NCBI RefSeq assembly: GCF_017313335.1
Contig: NZ_JAFLQW010000123.1
Coordinates: 1-42,057 of the forward strand
Direction: 5' to 3'
Source of the DNA: Phormidium pseudopriestleyi FRX01
GTDB lineage: Bacteria; Cyanobacteriota; Cyanobacteriia; Cyanobacteriales; Laspinemataceae
DNA: 42,057 nt
Positions 34,098 through 42,057 of the stretch are shown here, in pieces. Positions within the stretch are counted from its first letter, which is position 1. The number at the start of each line of letters is the position of its first letter. The notes under the pieces are model-generated. The model was not told the DNA's origin and did no database searches. It saw only the letters and a program-made list of their open reading frames with translations. A program made the position numbers and the translations under genes.

Positions 34098-35582
34098 CTA
34101 GACCATTGCTTTCAACTCTTGGGCAGCATGATTAAGTTGTTGGATGGCGATTTTGACCTGAGTGATACCGGCGGCATTTTCTCGGGCAGAGATATCAATG
34201 GTATTGGTGGCATCAAGCACTTCATGGATTGCCGTAGCTTGTTGTTTAGCAACGAGGGCAATTTCGGCGGTACTCGCAACAACTTCATCAATGGCTGTAC
34301 GAACTCCTTGAAATGCCTCAGCAGTTTGTTGAGTAATCTGACTACTGGCGGTGACGCTGATGGTTCCTTCCTGGGTAACTTTGATGGTAGAACCGAGAGT
34401 CGCTTCGATATCTCTGAGTAGGATGTGAATTTTATCTGCGGATTCTTTGCTGCGATCGGCGAGTTTGCGGATTTCGGTGGCAACAACCCCAAATCCATTG
34501 CCTTTCTCCCCAGCATGAACGGCTTCGATCGCCGCATTTAAGGCCAGCATATTCGTTTGGGTGGCTAACTGGCCGACTAATTGGGCAATGTTGGCAATTT
34601 GATGGGTTTGTTTGTTTAAACAGCCGATTTCCCCGGCAATATCCTGCACTTTCTGTTCTAAAGTTGCCATTGCCGCTAAAGTTTGGGTAACGGCTTCGGT
34701 CCCTTGATTAGCGAGGGTGAGGGCGCGATCGGCACAGGCGGAGGAATGGGTGGTTTCGTTCGCCGCTTGTTGAGAGGAACAGCTTAAGCGATCGAGGGTG
34801 GTAGTGGTTTCGGTGGTGGCAGCGGATTGAAAAGCGGCGCTGCGTTCCTGTTGTTCGATGGTGGCGGCAATATCCGCAGCGGATTTGGCGATCGCCGCCG
34901 CTTGTTGGTTGATTTGTTGGCCGATCGCCGTGGAAATTTTAGCGCCAATGGTCATTCCTAACAAGGCAGTAATTCCAGCGGTTCCAAAAACAACCCGAGA
35001 TAGAAACGTTAAGGCATCCGCACGCTCTTGATTTCGCTGTTCTAAAATCACTTGTTCTGTGGCAGTAAACTTTTCTACCAGTTCTTTCAGGCGGGTTGCA
35101 GCTTGCTTGCCTTCTCCACTACGAGCGGTTTGATCGGCTTTATTTCTTTTGCCCAGTTCGATATAAGAAATTAAGCGTCGGTCAAATTCATTGACGCGAT
35201 CGCCTAGTTCAATTATCTGTTTTAAATTCTCCCGTTGGTCCGGGCTTTGAATTAAAAATCGCAATTTTTCCGACTGTTCATAAAAGATATTATCCCACTG
35301 CTCATACCCTTCTAATTCATTAATATCCCGAGAAATAATATAAGCCCGAGCCGCTCTTTGCATGGATATAATGCTATAAGCTAAGGCTTCGACTTCATCC
35401 ACACGCCCACGAACTGCATCTAACTGATTTGATGTGTCATTGACTCGCCTAACCCCATTGAAATATACCAAAATCGCCGCACAAATTGAGAGAAAAATAG
35501 GAACAGCGTATCCCCCAAAAATCTGGTAAGTCACTTTCATGTTTGAAAAATCCCAGCTAAAGGGTAACCGTTTTACTAACAT
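34098..35582 (-). CDS. Methyl-accepting chemotaxis protein with CHASE3-like sensor region
   Basis: The 494-residue protein has a first transmembrane helix at about 21-42 ([18 protein letters not shown]). An extracytoplasmic helical region with the CHASE3-like [20 protein letters not shown] follows, then a second helix at about 194-215. The signalling region has its hairpin tip near 340-375 ([23 protein letters not shown]). No clear HAMP domain is seen. It would signal to CheA/CheW and so to type IV pilus motility. I chose ATG 35582 ([10 protein letters not shown]) with GGAG upstream. A longer open frame to 35810 would overlap the divergent methyltransferase gene and looks non-coding. ATG 35540 is an alternative. 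The intergenic distance to the divergent gene is 86 bp. Confidence 0.88.
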   Translation of the reverse strand: MLVKRLPFSWDFSNMKVTYQIFGGYAVPIFLSICAAILVYFNGVRRVNDTSNQLDAVRGRVDEVEALAYSIISMQRAARAYIISRDINELEGYEQWDNIFYEQSEKLRFLIQSPDQRENLKQIIELGDRVNEFDRRLISYIELGKRNKADQTARSGEGKQAATRLKELVEKFTATEQVILEQRNQERADALTFLSRVVFGTAGITALLGMTIGAKISTAIGQQINQQAAAIAKSAADIAATIEQQERSAAFQSAATTETTTTLDRLSCSSQQAANETTHSSACADRALTLANQGTEAVTQTLAAMATLEQKVQDIAGEIGCLNKQTHQIANIAQLVGQLATQTNMLALNAAIEAVHAGEKGNGFGVVATEIRKLADRSKESADKIHILLRDIEATLGSTIKVTQEGTISVTASSQITQQTAEAFQGVRTAIDEVVASTAEIALVAKQQATAIHEVLDATNTIDISARENAAGITQVKIAIQQLNHAAQELKAMV

Positions 35583-35668
35583 AAGGCAAATTTCTCCAAT
35601 GGGTTCATAATCGTTTACAATAGAGGCTGCTTTACTGAAATCTAAAGGCTTTTGATTCTTTACCAGCC

Positions 35669-36583
35669 ATGATGACGAGCAACTTGTCCGAGCAAATTCA
35701 GCAGTTTTACGATGCTTCCTCCGGATTATGGGAACGGGTTTGGGGGGAACACATGCATCACGGGTATTACGGAGAGAGGGGCGATCGCCGGTTGGATCGA
35801 CGACAGGCACAGATTGACTTAATTGAGGAACTCCTGACTTGGACAGGGGTGCAGTTGTCCAAGGACCTCAACGGCCAGGTCTCGACAATCTTAGATGTAG
35901 GTTGCGGCATCGGTGGTAGCTCTTTATACTTAGCACAAAAGTTTAATGCCAGCGCAACGGGAATTACTCTGAGTCCGGTTCAGGCAGCCCGGGCTACAGA
36001 ACGAGCTACAGAAGCGGAAATTTCCACCTTTTTGACTCCAGAAGCGGGGAGCATGACCCCAGGTCCAAGGGCGGAGTTTCGCGTCGCCAATGCCCTAGAA
36101 TTGCCCTTTGCAGATAATTCCTTTGATCTCGTTTGGACCCTGGAAAGCGGCGAACATATGCCGGATAAAAAGAAGTTTTTACAGGAATGCTATCGGGTTT
36201 TGGCACCCGGAGGCGCGTTGATGATGGCAACCTGGTGTCATCGTCCCGTTGCTCCCCCTGCTGCACCCCTGAGCGATCGCGAACGGCATCAATTAATGGA
36301 AATTTACAAGGTTTATTGTCTGCCTTATGTGATTTCTTTACCCGAATATGAGACAATTGCCCGAGAAATTGGATTCCAAGGAATTCAGGTTGCAGATTGG
36401 TCCACAGCAGTAGCTCCATTTTGGGATTTAGTCATTGATTCTGCCTTTGACCCCTCGGCCCTTTTGGGATTATTATTGTCCGGTTGGCAAACTATTCAAG
36501 GGGCGCTGGCTCTAGGGCTGATGCGCGATGGATACAAGCAAGGGTTAATTCGATATGGGTTACTCTGTGGGACAAAATCCTAA
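35669..36583 (+). CDS. Gamma-tocopherol methyltransferase (Slr0089-like)
   Basis: This enzyme methylates gamma-tocopherol to alpha-tocopherol with SAM. The 304-residue protein closely matches the Synechocystis enzyme along its length: [23 protein letters not shown] motif [12 protein letters not shown] (74-85), [48 protein letters not shown]. It has a short insertion ([13 protein letters not shown], about residue 120-132) before the FRVANAL strand and lacks the longer hydrophobic N-terminus of the Synechocystis form. Two adjacent ATGs (35669 and 35672) are possible starts. It is followed 59 bp downstream by homogentisate phytyltransferase, giving a tocopherol operon-like pair. Confidence 0.94.
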   Translation: MMTSNLSEQIQQFYDASSGLWERVWGEHMHHGYYGERGDRRLDRRQAQIDLIEELLTWTGVQLSKDLNGQVSTILDVGCGIGGSSLYLAQKFNASATGITLSPVQAARATERATEAEISTFLTPEAGSMTPGPRAEFRVANALELPFADNSFDLVWTLESGEHMPDKKKFLQECYRVLAPGGALMMATWCHRPVAPPAAPLSDRERHQLMEIYKVYCLPYVISLPEYETIAREIGFQGIQVADWSTAVAPFWDLVIDSAFDPSALLGLLLSGWQTIQGALALGLMRDGYKQGLIRYGLLCGTKS

Positions 36584-36642
36584 CTTTTATTGACAGTTTT
36601 TTCGGTCTTTGCTGTTGTGATGATTGTATTTTTAACGAGATT

Positions 36643-37620
36643 ATGAGCCAACTTTCTCCTTCTCCCCCTTTGGTTTCTCAACCGGCTGAAATGAATGTGG
36701 TCCAGAAATATGCCCCTTGGCTCTATTCGTTCTGGAAATTTACCCGTCCCCATACGATTATTGGCACCAGTTTGAGTGCGATTGGCTTGTTTGCGATCGC
36801 CCTAGCTTTTTCTGGGGACAGCCTCACCGCTCAAGCCCTCTTGCCCTTATTCGGAACTTGGTTTACCTGTCTCTGTGGAAATGTCTATATTGTTGGATTA
36901 AACCAACTGTTTGATATTGAAATTGACCAAATTAATAAGCCCGAGTTACCCGTTGCCGCCGGTGAATTTTCCCGCAAACAAGGGCAAATTATTGTAGCAA
37001 TCACGGGGATTTTAGCCGTTGCATTAGCCTGGTTACAAGGTCCTTGGTTGTTGGCAACGGTACTCATTAGTTTAGGATTGGGAACGGCTTATTCTGTGCC
37101 GCCTATTCGCTTAAAACGGTTTCCATTTTGGGCGTCTTTTTGCATTTTCACCGTGCGCGGGATTATTGTTAATTTAGGGTTATTTTTACATTACCAATGG
37201 GTGATGCAAGGTGACGCGGATTTGATGATTCCCCCGTCGGTATGGGCGCTGACGCTGTTTGTTTTGGGCTTTACCTTTGCGATCGCCATTTTTAAAGATA
37301 TTCCCGATATGGAAGGCGATCGCATCTATCAAATTAGCACCTTAACCCTGCGGTTGGGGGCGCGTACTGTCTTCGATTGGGCGCGATGGGTGATTATTGT
37401 CTGTTATATTGCTACCAGTGTAGCTGCGTTTTTGTGGTTACCTCAAGTCAATCCCTTCGTCTTGGCGATCGCCCATAGCGTGGCATTGACTGGGTTATGG
37501 TGGCGCAGTCGTGAGGTGGATTTAGAGGATAAAGTGGCGATCGCCGCTTGCTATCAATTTATTTGGAAACTATTTTTCCTGGAATATATCATGTTTCCCG
37601 TGGCTTGTTTGTTGGCATAA
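36643..37620 (+). CDS. Homogentisate phytyltransferase (UbiA family, Slr1736-like)
   Basis: This enzyme joins homogentisate to phytyl diphosphate, the committed step of tocopherol synthesis, in the membrane. The 325-residue protein starts with a soluble 30-residue lead, then WKFTRPHTIIGTSLS. The first Asp-rich motif, NQLFDIEIDQINKP (Asn87, Asp91, Asp95), and the second, KDIPDMEGDR (Asp219, Asp222, Asp226), bind Mg-diphosphate. About eight transmembrane helices are visible, and the end, YQFIWKLFFLEYIMFP, matches the Synechocystis enzyme. ATG 36643 is the sensible start; the open frame back to 36484 overlaps the methyltransferase gene out of frame. Sequence-based identification is firm. Confidence 0.95.
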   Translation: MSQLSPSPPLVSQPAEMNVVQKYAPWLYSFWKFTRPHTIIGTSLSAIGLFAIALAFSGDSLTAQALLPLFGTWFTCLCGNVYIVGLNQLFDIEIDQINKPELPVAAGEFSRKQGQIIVAITGILAVALAWLQGPWLLATVLISLGLGTAYSVPPIRLKRFPFWASFCIFTVRGIIVNLGLFLHYQWVMQGDADLMIPPSVWALTLFVLGFTFAIAIFKDIPDMEGDRIYQISTLTLRLGARTVFDWARWVIIVCYIATSVAAFLWLPQVNPFVLAIAHSVALTGLWWRSREVDLEDKVAIAACYQFIWKLFFLEYIMFPVACLLA

Positions 37621-37657
37621 ATTTCAGATCATCACCCTCCCCGATAGCCTTTAAATA

Positions 37658-40600
37658 ATGGACGTGAATCAATCTGCGAACCCTTACTCACAACTCTCTA
37701 TTTCGCAATGTTTAGAAATGGCTCAAAAACAGTGCGAAACCGGGAATTTTGCCCAGGCACAAACCCTCTGTCGGGAAATTCTGCATCGGGAACCGGAGAA
37801 CCTTCTGGCATTGAACCTGTTGGGGACGATCGCCGCCCAAGAAGGAGACAATCTCGGGGCAATCGCTTGGTATCAGCAAGGGGTCAAAATCCATCCGAAT
37901 GTGCCGGAGTTTCATTACAATCTGGCAAATGCCCTGAAGTTGGAGGGACAACAGGCAGAGGCGATCGCCCATTACTGCCAAGCGATTACTCTGCGGGGTA
38001 ATTATACCAAAGCGTTCTATAATTTAGGCAATTTGCACCTGGAAAGGGGAGAGATTCAATTGGCGATCGCTCAATATCAGAAAGCCCTTGCCTTAGATCC
38101 GCAGGATCAGCAAATCCAGACAAATCTCGGCAATGCCTTGAAAGAAGCGGGAGATTTAGAGGCGGCGATCGCCCAGTATCGGCAAGTCTGCGATCGCTGT
38201 CCAGATTCAGCGGAATTTCACTATAACCTCGGGGTGGCATTGCATGACGCTGGGGAGTTAGCTGAGGCAGTCGCTTGTTATAATCGGGCGATCGCGATCG
38301 AACCTCACACCGTGATGTTCCATTGGAATCGTGCCCTCTCCTTCCTCATATCTGGAGACTACCCACGGGGATTCATTGAATATGAATGGCGGTGGCAAAC
38401 AGAAACCCTCAAATCCCGCCCATTTTCGCAACCGATATGGGACGGTTCCCCCCTCACCGGGCGCACCATTCTCCTTCATAGTGAACAGGGATTCGGAGAT
38501 ACCCTACAATTTATCCGTTATATTCCCCTTGTCGCTGCCCAGGGCGGGCGGGTAATCCTGGAGTGTTATCCTGCCCTATTTCCCTTATTCAAACAGCTAG
38601 AAGGGGTGGATATCCTGGTTCTGCGGGATGAACCTTTACCGGCATTTGATGTTCATGCGCCCTTGATGAGTTTACCGCGAATTTTTGGCACAACGTTAGA
38701 AACAATTCCCTGTGAGATTCCCTATCTGATGGTGCGTCCCCCGCACCCTTCCCGGCTGGGGCTATCCGAACAAAGCCAGCGGGCGCGGGCTGATGTATCT
38801 TTAGTAAACAACGACCAAAATGCCTCTGACTCCCCCCTTCTTAAGGGGGGTTGGGGGGGATATATTCTGAATGATACCCCCCCAAATTCAGTCCATTCTC
38901 ACTCTTTCAAAATTGGAGTAGTTTGGGCTGCAAATCATGAAAATCCCACCTCTATCAAACGTTCTTGTCCCTTCAGTTATTTTCTCCAATTAGTAGAAGA
39001 ATTTGCAACTTCTTCAATTGGCTTCTATAGCTTGCAAAAAGAGTCAAATGAATTAGTTGAAATCTCTCCTCAAGTCCCGATTCAAGATTTAGCTACTCAA
39101 TTGAATCATTTCCGAGATACCGCTGAAGTGATGGCGGAATTAGACTTAATTATTACCGTGGATACCGCCGTGGCACATTTAGCTGGGGCATTGGGAAAAC
39201 CGGCTTGGGTATTGTTGCCCTTTGCACCGGATTGGCGCTGGTTGCTGAATCGCACCGATTCGCCTTGGTATCCGACCCTGCGCCTGTTTCGCCAACGCCA
39301 GCCGGGGGATTGGCAGAGTGTTTTTGAGGAAGTGAAACAAGCCTTAATTGAGGCGTTGGATGAGACGGCAAACTCCGCAAAAATCCCCGACGAATTAAGG
39401 GCAAAAATAGGACGAGGGATTGCTGCCCATCAGGAGGGGGATTTAACAGCGGCGGAACGGTTATATCGGCAAGTGTTGGAGAAGATGCCGAACCATCCGG
39501 TGGCTTTAACGAATTTGGGAATGATTCTGAAAAATCAGGGAAACTTTGCAGAAGCCATCGCTTGTTATCACCAAGCGTTACCTTACGCCACGCAAGAAGT
39601 GGGGTTGCATTATAACTTAGGAAATGCCCTGTGGGAACTGGGGAATCGGGAAGCGGCGATCGCCCAATTTCATCGGGTGATTGTCTTGCAACCGAACCAT
39701 GTGGAGGGGTATAATAATCTGGGCATGGTGTTACATGAATTGGACGAATTAGACTCTGCCATTCCTCACTTTGAACGGGCAATCACCCTGAATCCCAACT
39801 ATGCCCAAGGATACAATAATTTAGGGTTGGTACTGCACGACATGGGACGAGTCGAGGATGCGATCGCCTGCTATGATACCGCCCTACGCCTGCAACCGGA
39901 CTACTGCGAAGCCCATAACAACCGGGGACTTGCCTTACTGATTCAAGGTGACTTACACCAAGGATTTCGGGAATATGAATGGCGTTGGCGGGTAAAAGCG
40001 GCACCGGATTTACCCCCGATTCCTGGGCCATTTTGGGACGGTTCCGATCTCCAAGGTAAGACGATTTTACTCCATGCCGAACAAGGATTGGGAGATTGTA
40101 TCCAATTCATCCGCTATGCCGCCTTACTCGTCAAACGCGGGGGGCGAGTCGTTGCCTTGGTTAACCAACCCTTAGTGCGCTTATTTGAAAGCGTACCGGG
40201 CATTAGTCGCGTCAGTGCCTATTGGTCCGAATTGGCACCGATTGATGTGTGGATTCCGCTGTTGAGTTTGCCTCACATCATGGGGACTACCTTAGCTACT
40301 ATCCCTGGGCAGATTCCCTATCTCACTCCCACCCATTTAGCGCCGGTGATGCTCAATGAACCGGGATTTAAGGTGGGCATCGTCTGGGCGGGGAATCCGC
40401 AACATAAGGGCGATCGCCATCGTTCCTGTCCCTTGCGCTATTTTCTCCCCCTGCTCAACATTCCCGGCATTAAGTGGTATAGTCTACAAAAAGGTCAGGA
40501 AGAAACCCGAATTCGCCAGCAAAATCTCCCGATTCAAGATTTAGCCCCGCACTTGCAGGATTTAGCCGATACAGCAGCCATTATTGCTCAATTAGACTTA

Positions 40601-42057
40601 GTGATTACGGTGGATACTTCAGTCGCACATTTAGCCGGTGCCTTGGGTAAACCCGTCTGGGTAGCGTTAAGCTATGCCCCGGATTGGCGGTGGATGCTGA
40701 ATCGCACAGATTCCCCTTGGTATCCGACAATGCGCCTGTTTCGCCAGGAGGAACGAGGGGATTGGCAGGGGGTATTTGATGAGGTGGCACAGAGTTTAAC
40801 CGAGGTGTTGGCGACGCGGGTTGTCTTCGCCGAACCTCCGACAATCAGCCCGGAATTTGCCCTCGCCCGCCAGGATTACGAAGCGGGTAACTTTGCCGAA
40901 GCTCAACGCCGTTGTCGCGTGTTGCTGCGTCAATATCCCAATCAGGCGCAAGGGTGGCAACTGTTAGGCGCGATCGCCCATCAAGGGGGAAAAATTAATA
41001 CCGCCGTGGGGTATTACAAGCAAGCGATCGTTGCCGATGTGCGCTATCTCCCTGCCTATATCAATCTTGGGGCAGCCTTACGCAGTTTTGGGAAAACTGG
41101 TGAGGCGATTTCCTATTTAGCTCAAGCGATCGCCGTGGATTCTCACTGTCTGCCTGCCCATTATAATCTGGGAAATGCCTTGTCTGACGAGGGCAATTTC
41201 CAGGAAGCGATCGCCCACTATCGCCAAGTCATCGCCCTGGATGCCCATCATAGTCAAGCATATTACCATCTAGGAAATGCCCTCAAAGAGTTGGGAAATG
41301 TGACGGAGGCAGTCACCCATATCCAGGAGGCGACTACCCTTGACCCTAGCTATACAGAAGCCCATAATACATTGGGTAAGCTGTTCCTGGAGGAAAGCAG
41401 AATTGCCGAGGCAATAGCTTGTTTTCATCGGGCGACTGCCCTGGATTCCGAGTATATTGACGCCCAAATTAATCTAGGAATTGCCTTCCAGGAACAACAT
41501 GACACCACCGGGGCGATCGCTGCCTATCACCGCGCCCTCCAAATCCAGCCCGACTCTGCCGAAGCTCACCTCAACCTCGCCCTCAGTCTGCTGATTGGCG
41601 GAGACTTGCCCGGAGGTTTTGCCGAATACGAATGGCGTTGGCGCGTCACAGGATACCCCGCCCCACCTCACTTTGACGTTCCTCAATGGGAGGGTGCGGA
41701 TTTAACCGGGAAGACACTCCTATTATATAGTGAACAAGGCTTAGGGGATACCCTCCAATTTATCCGCTATGCCAGCTTACTTGCCCAACAGGGAATCCGC
41801 GTAGTCGCATTGGTTGCTTCGCCTCTGGTTTCTGTCTTAAAAACGGTTTCGGGTATTGATGTAATTAGTTCCAATCAGGAGGAGTTAAAACAGTTTGAGA
41901 GTTGGATTCCCCTGATGAATTTGCCTCGAATTTTTGGCACAATTTTACCCACAATTCCCGCTACAATTCCTTATATTCATCCTCCCCATTCCCGGCAATT
42001 TCCCCTTGAATCGGCACAGTTTAAAGTGGGGATTGTTTGGGCAGGAAATCCGAAACA
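37658..42057 (+). CDS. Giant TPR-glycosyltransferase protein with three tandem modules, 3'-truncated by the window edge
   Basis: The frame is open from ATG 37658 to the window end (at least 1,466 residues). Each module is a block of TPRs (Y.NLG..L...G....AI..Y..A....P) followed by a glycosyltransferase-like domain. That domain runs from EYEWRW through GFGDT/GLGDC/GLGDTLQFIRY, KVGIVWAGNP and ITVDTSVAHLAGALGKP to APDWRW...RTDSPWYPT. The EYEWRW marks fall at about residues 239, 772 and 1323. Module 1 has an insertion (about residues 370-410) made of a palindromic repeat. Module 3 is cut at its KVGIVWAGNP motif. Such proteins resemble TPR-linked GT9/GT41-like enzymes thought to glycosylate proteins or surface polysaccharides; acceptors are unknown. 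It starts 37 bp after the tocopherol pair and may be co-transcribed by read-through. Confidence 0.88.
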   Translation, partial: MDVNQSANPYSQLSISQCLEMAQKQCETGNFAQAQTLCREILHREPENLLALNLLGTIAAQEGDNLGAIAWYQQGVKIHPNVPEFHYNLANALKLEGQQAEAIAHYCQAITLRGNYTKAFYNLGNLHLERGEIQLAIAQYQKALALDPQDQQIQTNLGNALKEAGDLEAAIAQYRQVCDRCPDSAEFHYNLGVALHDAGELAEAVACYNRAIAIEPHTVMFHWNRALSFLISGDYPRGFIEYEWRWQTETLKSRPFSQPIWDGSPLTGRTILLHSEQGFGDTLQFIRYIPLVAAQGGRVILECYPALFPLFKQLEGVDILVLRDEPLPAFDVHAPLMSLPRIFGTTLETIPCEIPYLMVRPPHPSRLGLSEQSQRARADVSLVNNDQNASDSPLLKGGWGGYILNDTPPNSVHSHSFKIGVVWAANHENPTSIKRSCPFSYFLQLVEEFATSSIGFYSLQKESNELVEISPQVPIQDLATQLNHFRDTAEVMAELDLIITVDTAVAHLAGALGKPAWVLLPFAPDWRWLLNRTDSPWYPTLRLFRQRQPGDWQSVFEEVKQALIEALDETANSAKIPDELRAKIGRGIAAHQEGDLTAAERLYRQVLEKMPNHPVALTNLGMILKNQGNFAEAIACYHQALPYATQEVGLHYNLGNALWELGNREAAIAQFHRVIVLQPNHVEGYNNLGMVLHELDELDSAIPHFERAITLNPNYAQGYNNLGLVLHDMGRVEDAIACYDTALRLQPDYCEAHNNRGLALLIQGDLHQGFREYEWRWRVKAAPDLPPIPGPFWDGSDLQGKTILLHAEQGLGDCIQFIRYAALLVKRGGRVVALVNQPLVRLFESVPGISRVSAYWSELAPIDVWIPLLSLPHIMGTTLATIPGQIPYLTPTHLAPVMLNEPGFKVGIVWAGNPQHKGDRHRSCPLRYFLPLLNIPGIKWYSLQKGQEETRIRQQNLPIQDLAPHLQDLADTAAIIAQLDLVITVDTSVAHLAGALGKPVWVALSYAPDWRWMLNRTDSPWYPTMRLFRQEERGDWQGVFDEVAQSLTEVLATRVVFAEPPTISPEFALARQDYEAGNFAEAQRRCRVLLRQYPNQAQGWQLLGAIAHQGGKINTAVGYYKQAIVADVRYLPAYINLGAALRSFGKTGEAISYLAQAIAVDSHCLPAHYNLGNALSDEGNFQEAIAHYRQVIALDAHHSQAYYHLGNALKELGNVTEAVTHIQEATTLDPSYTEAHNTLGKLFLEESRIAEAIACFHRATALDSEYIDAQINLGIAFQEQHDTTGAIAAYHRALQIQPDSAEAHLNLALSLLIGGDLPGGFAEYEWRWRVTGYPAPPHFDVPQWEGADLTGKTLLLYSEQGLGDTLQFIRYASLLAQQGIRVVALVASPLVSVLKTVSGIDVISSNQEELKQFESWIPLMNLPRIFGTILPTIPATIPYIHPPHSRQFPLESAQFKVGIVWAGNPK
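38820..38890. repeat. Palindromic G/C-run repeat inserted in frame within the TPR-glycosyltransferase gene
   Basis: CCCCCCTT (38832-38839) pairs with AAGGGGGG (38843-38850) around a 3-nt loop. A second stem pairs the G-run at 38853-38859 with the C-run at 38877-38883. The element is translated as SDSPLLKGGWGGYILNDTPP and keeps the frame. The equivalent segments in modules 2 and 3 (before KVGIVWAG) lack it. Confidence 0.8.

Noticed and set aside
35583-35810. N-terminal extension of the chemoreceptor frame to 35810
   Set aside because: It overlaps the start of the divergent tocopherol methyltransferase, is not hydrophobic or conserved-looking, and a start with a ribosome site exists at 35582.
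39153-39782. 209-codon antisense frame in the TPR-glycosyltransferase gene
   Set aside because: It lies wholly inside a well-supported gene, and similar antisense frames recur at equivalent positions of each module, as expected from repeated codon patterns.

Overview
The window reads as chromosomal DNA of a filamentous, probably non-heterocystous (Oscillatoria/Phormidium-type) cyanobacterium. The evidence is the dense HIP1 octamer (GCGATCGC) throughout, palindromic G/C-run repeats between and inside genes, a tocopherol pathway pair, a KtrA/KtrB potassium system, very large TPR and two-partner-secretion proteins, and Uma2 and DUF2281-type small proteins. The genus is an inference. I see no tRNA, rRNA, CRISPR array, intact insertion sequence or prophage.

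Layout. Positions 1-2650: 3' end of an MmeI/type IIL-like DNA methyltransferase, a short DUF2281-like protein whose end is overwritten by a repeat, and an unknown 135-aa protein. Positions 2830-11100: a secreted GHL10-type glycosyl hydrolase-like protein, a small conserved protein, a methionine-rich zinc-ribbon protein, and a transglutaminase-DUF2126 fusion. Positions 11340-21210: a double LprI/DUF1311 protein, then a near-consensus promoter with a leader of about 300 nt ahead of a 2876-aa two-partner-secretion exoprotein that ends in a CHAT protease domain with visible His/Cys dyad residues.

Positions 21276-25153, minus strand, hold the best candidate for an undescribed system. It is a tightly packed three-gene operon: a HEPN protein without a recognisable RNase motif, an 892-aa ATPase joining a ParA-like KGGVGR domain to a second P-loop domain and a winged-helix-like tail, and a membrane-anchored receiver domain lacking the usual conserved lysine. 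It converges on the CHAT exoprotein gene. It is followed by a decayed bchH 5' fragment (a one-base deletion plus truncation), a Uma2 gene and a lipoprotein of five roughly 70-80-residue repeats. Together these give the 12-28 kb stretch an accessory, conflict-related character.

Positions 28269-42057 are mostly housekeeping: an aldehyde dehydrogenase, KtrA and KtrB, an NrtA/CmpA-like binding protein with a long extension ahead of its export signal, a CHASE3-like chemoreceptor, gamma-tocopherol methyltransferase followed by homogentisate phytyltransferase (the methylating and prenylating steps of tocopherol synthesis), and a giant protein of three tandem TPR-glycosyltransferase modules that runs off the end of the window. 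The first of those modules carries an in-frame palindromic repeat insertion.
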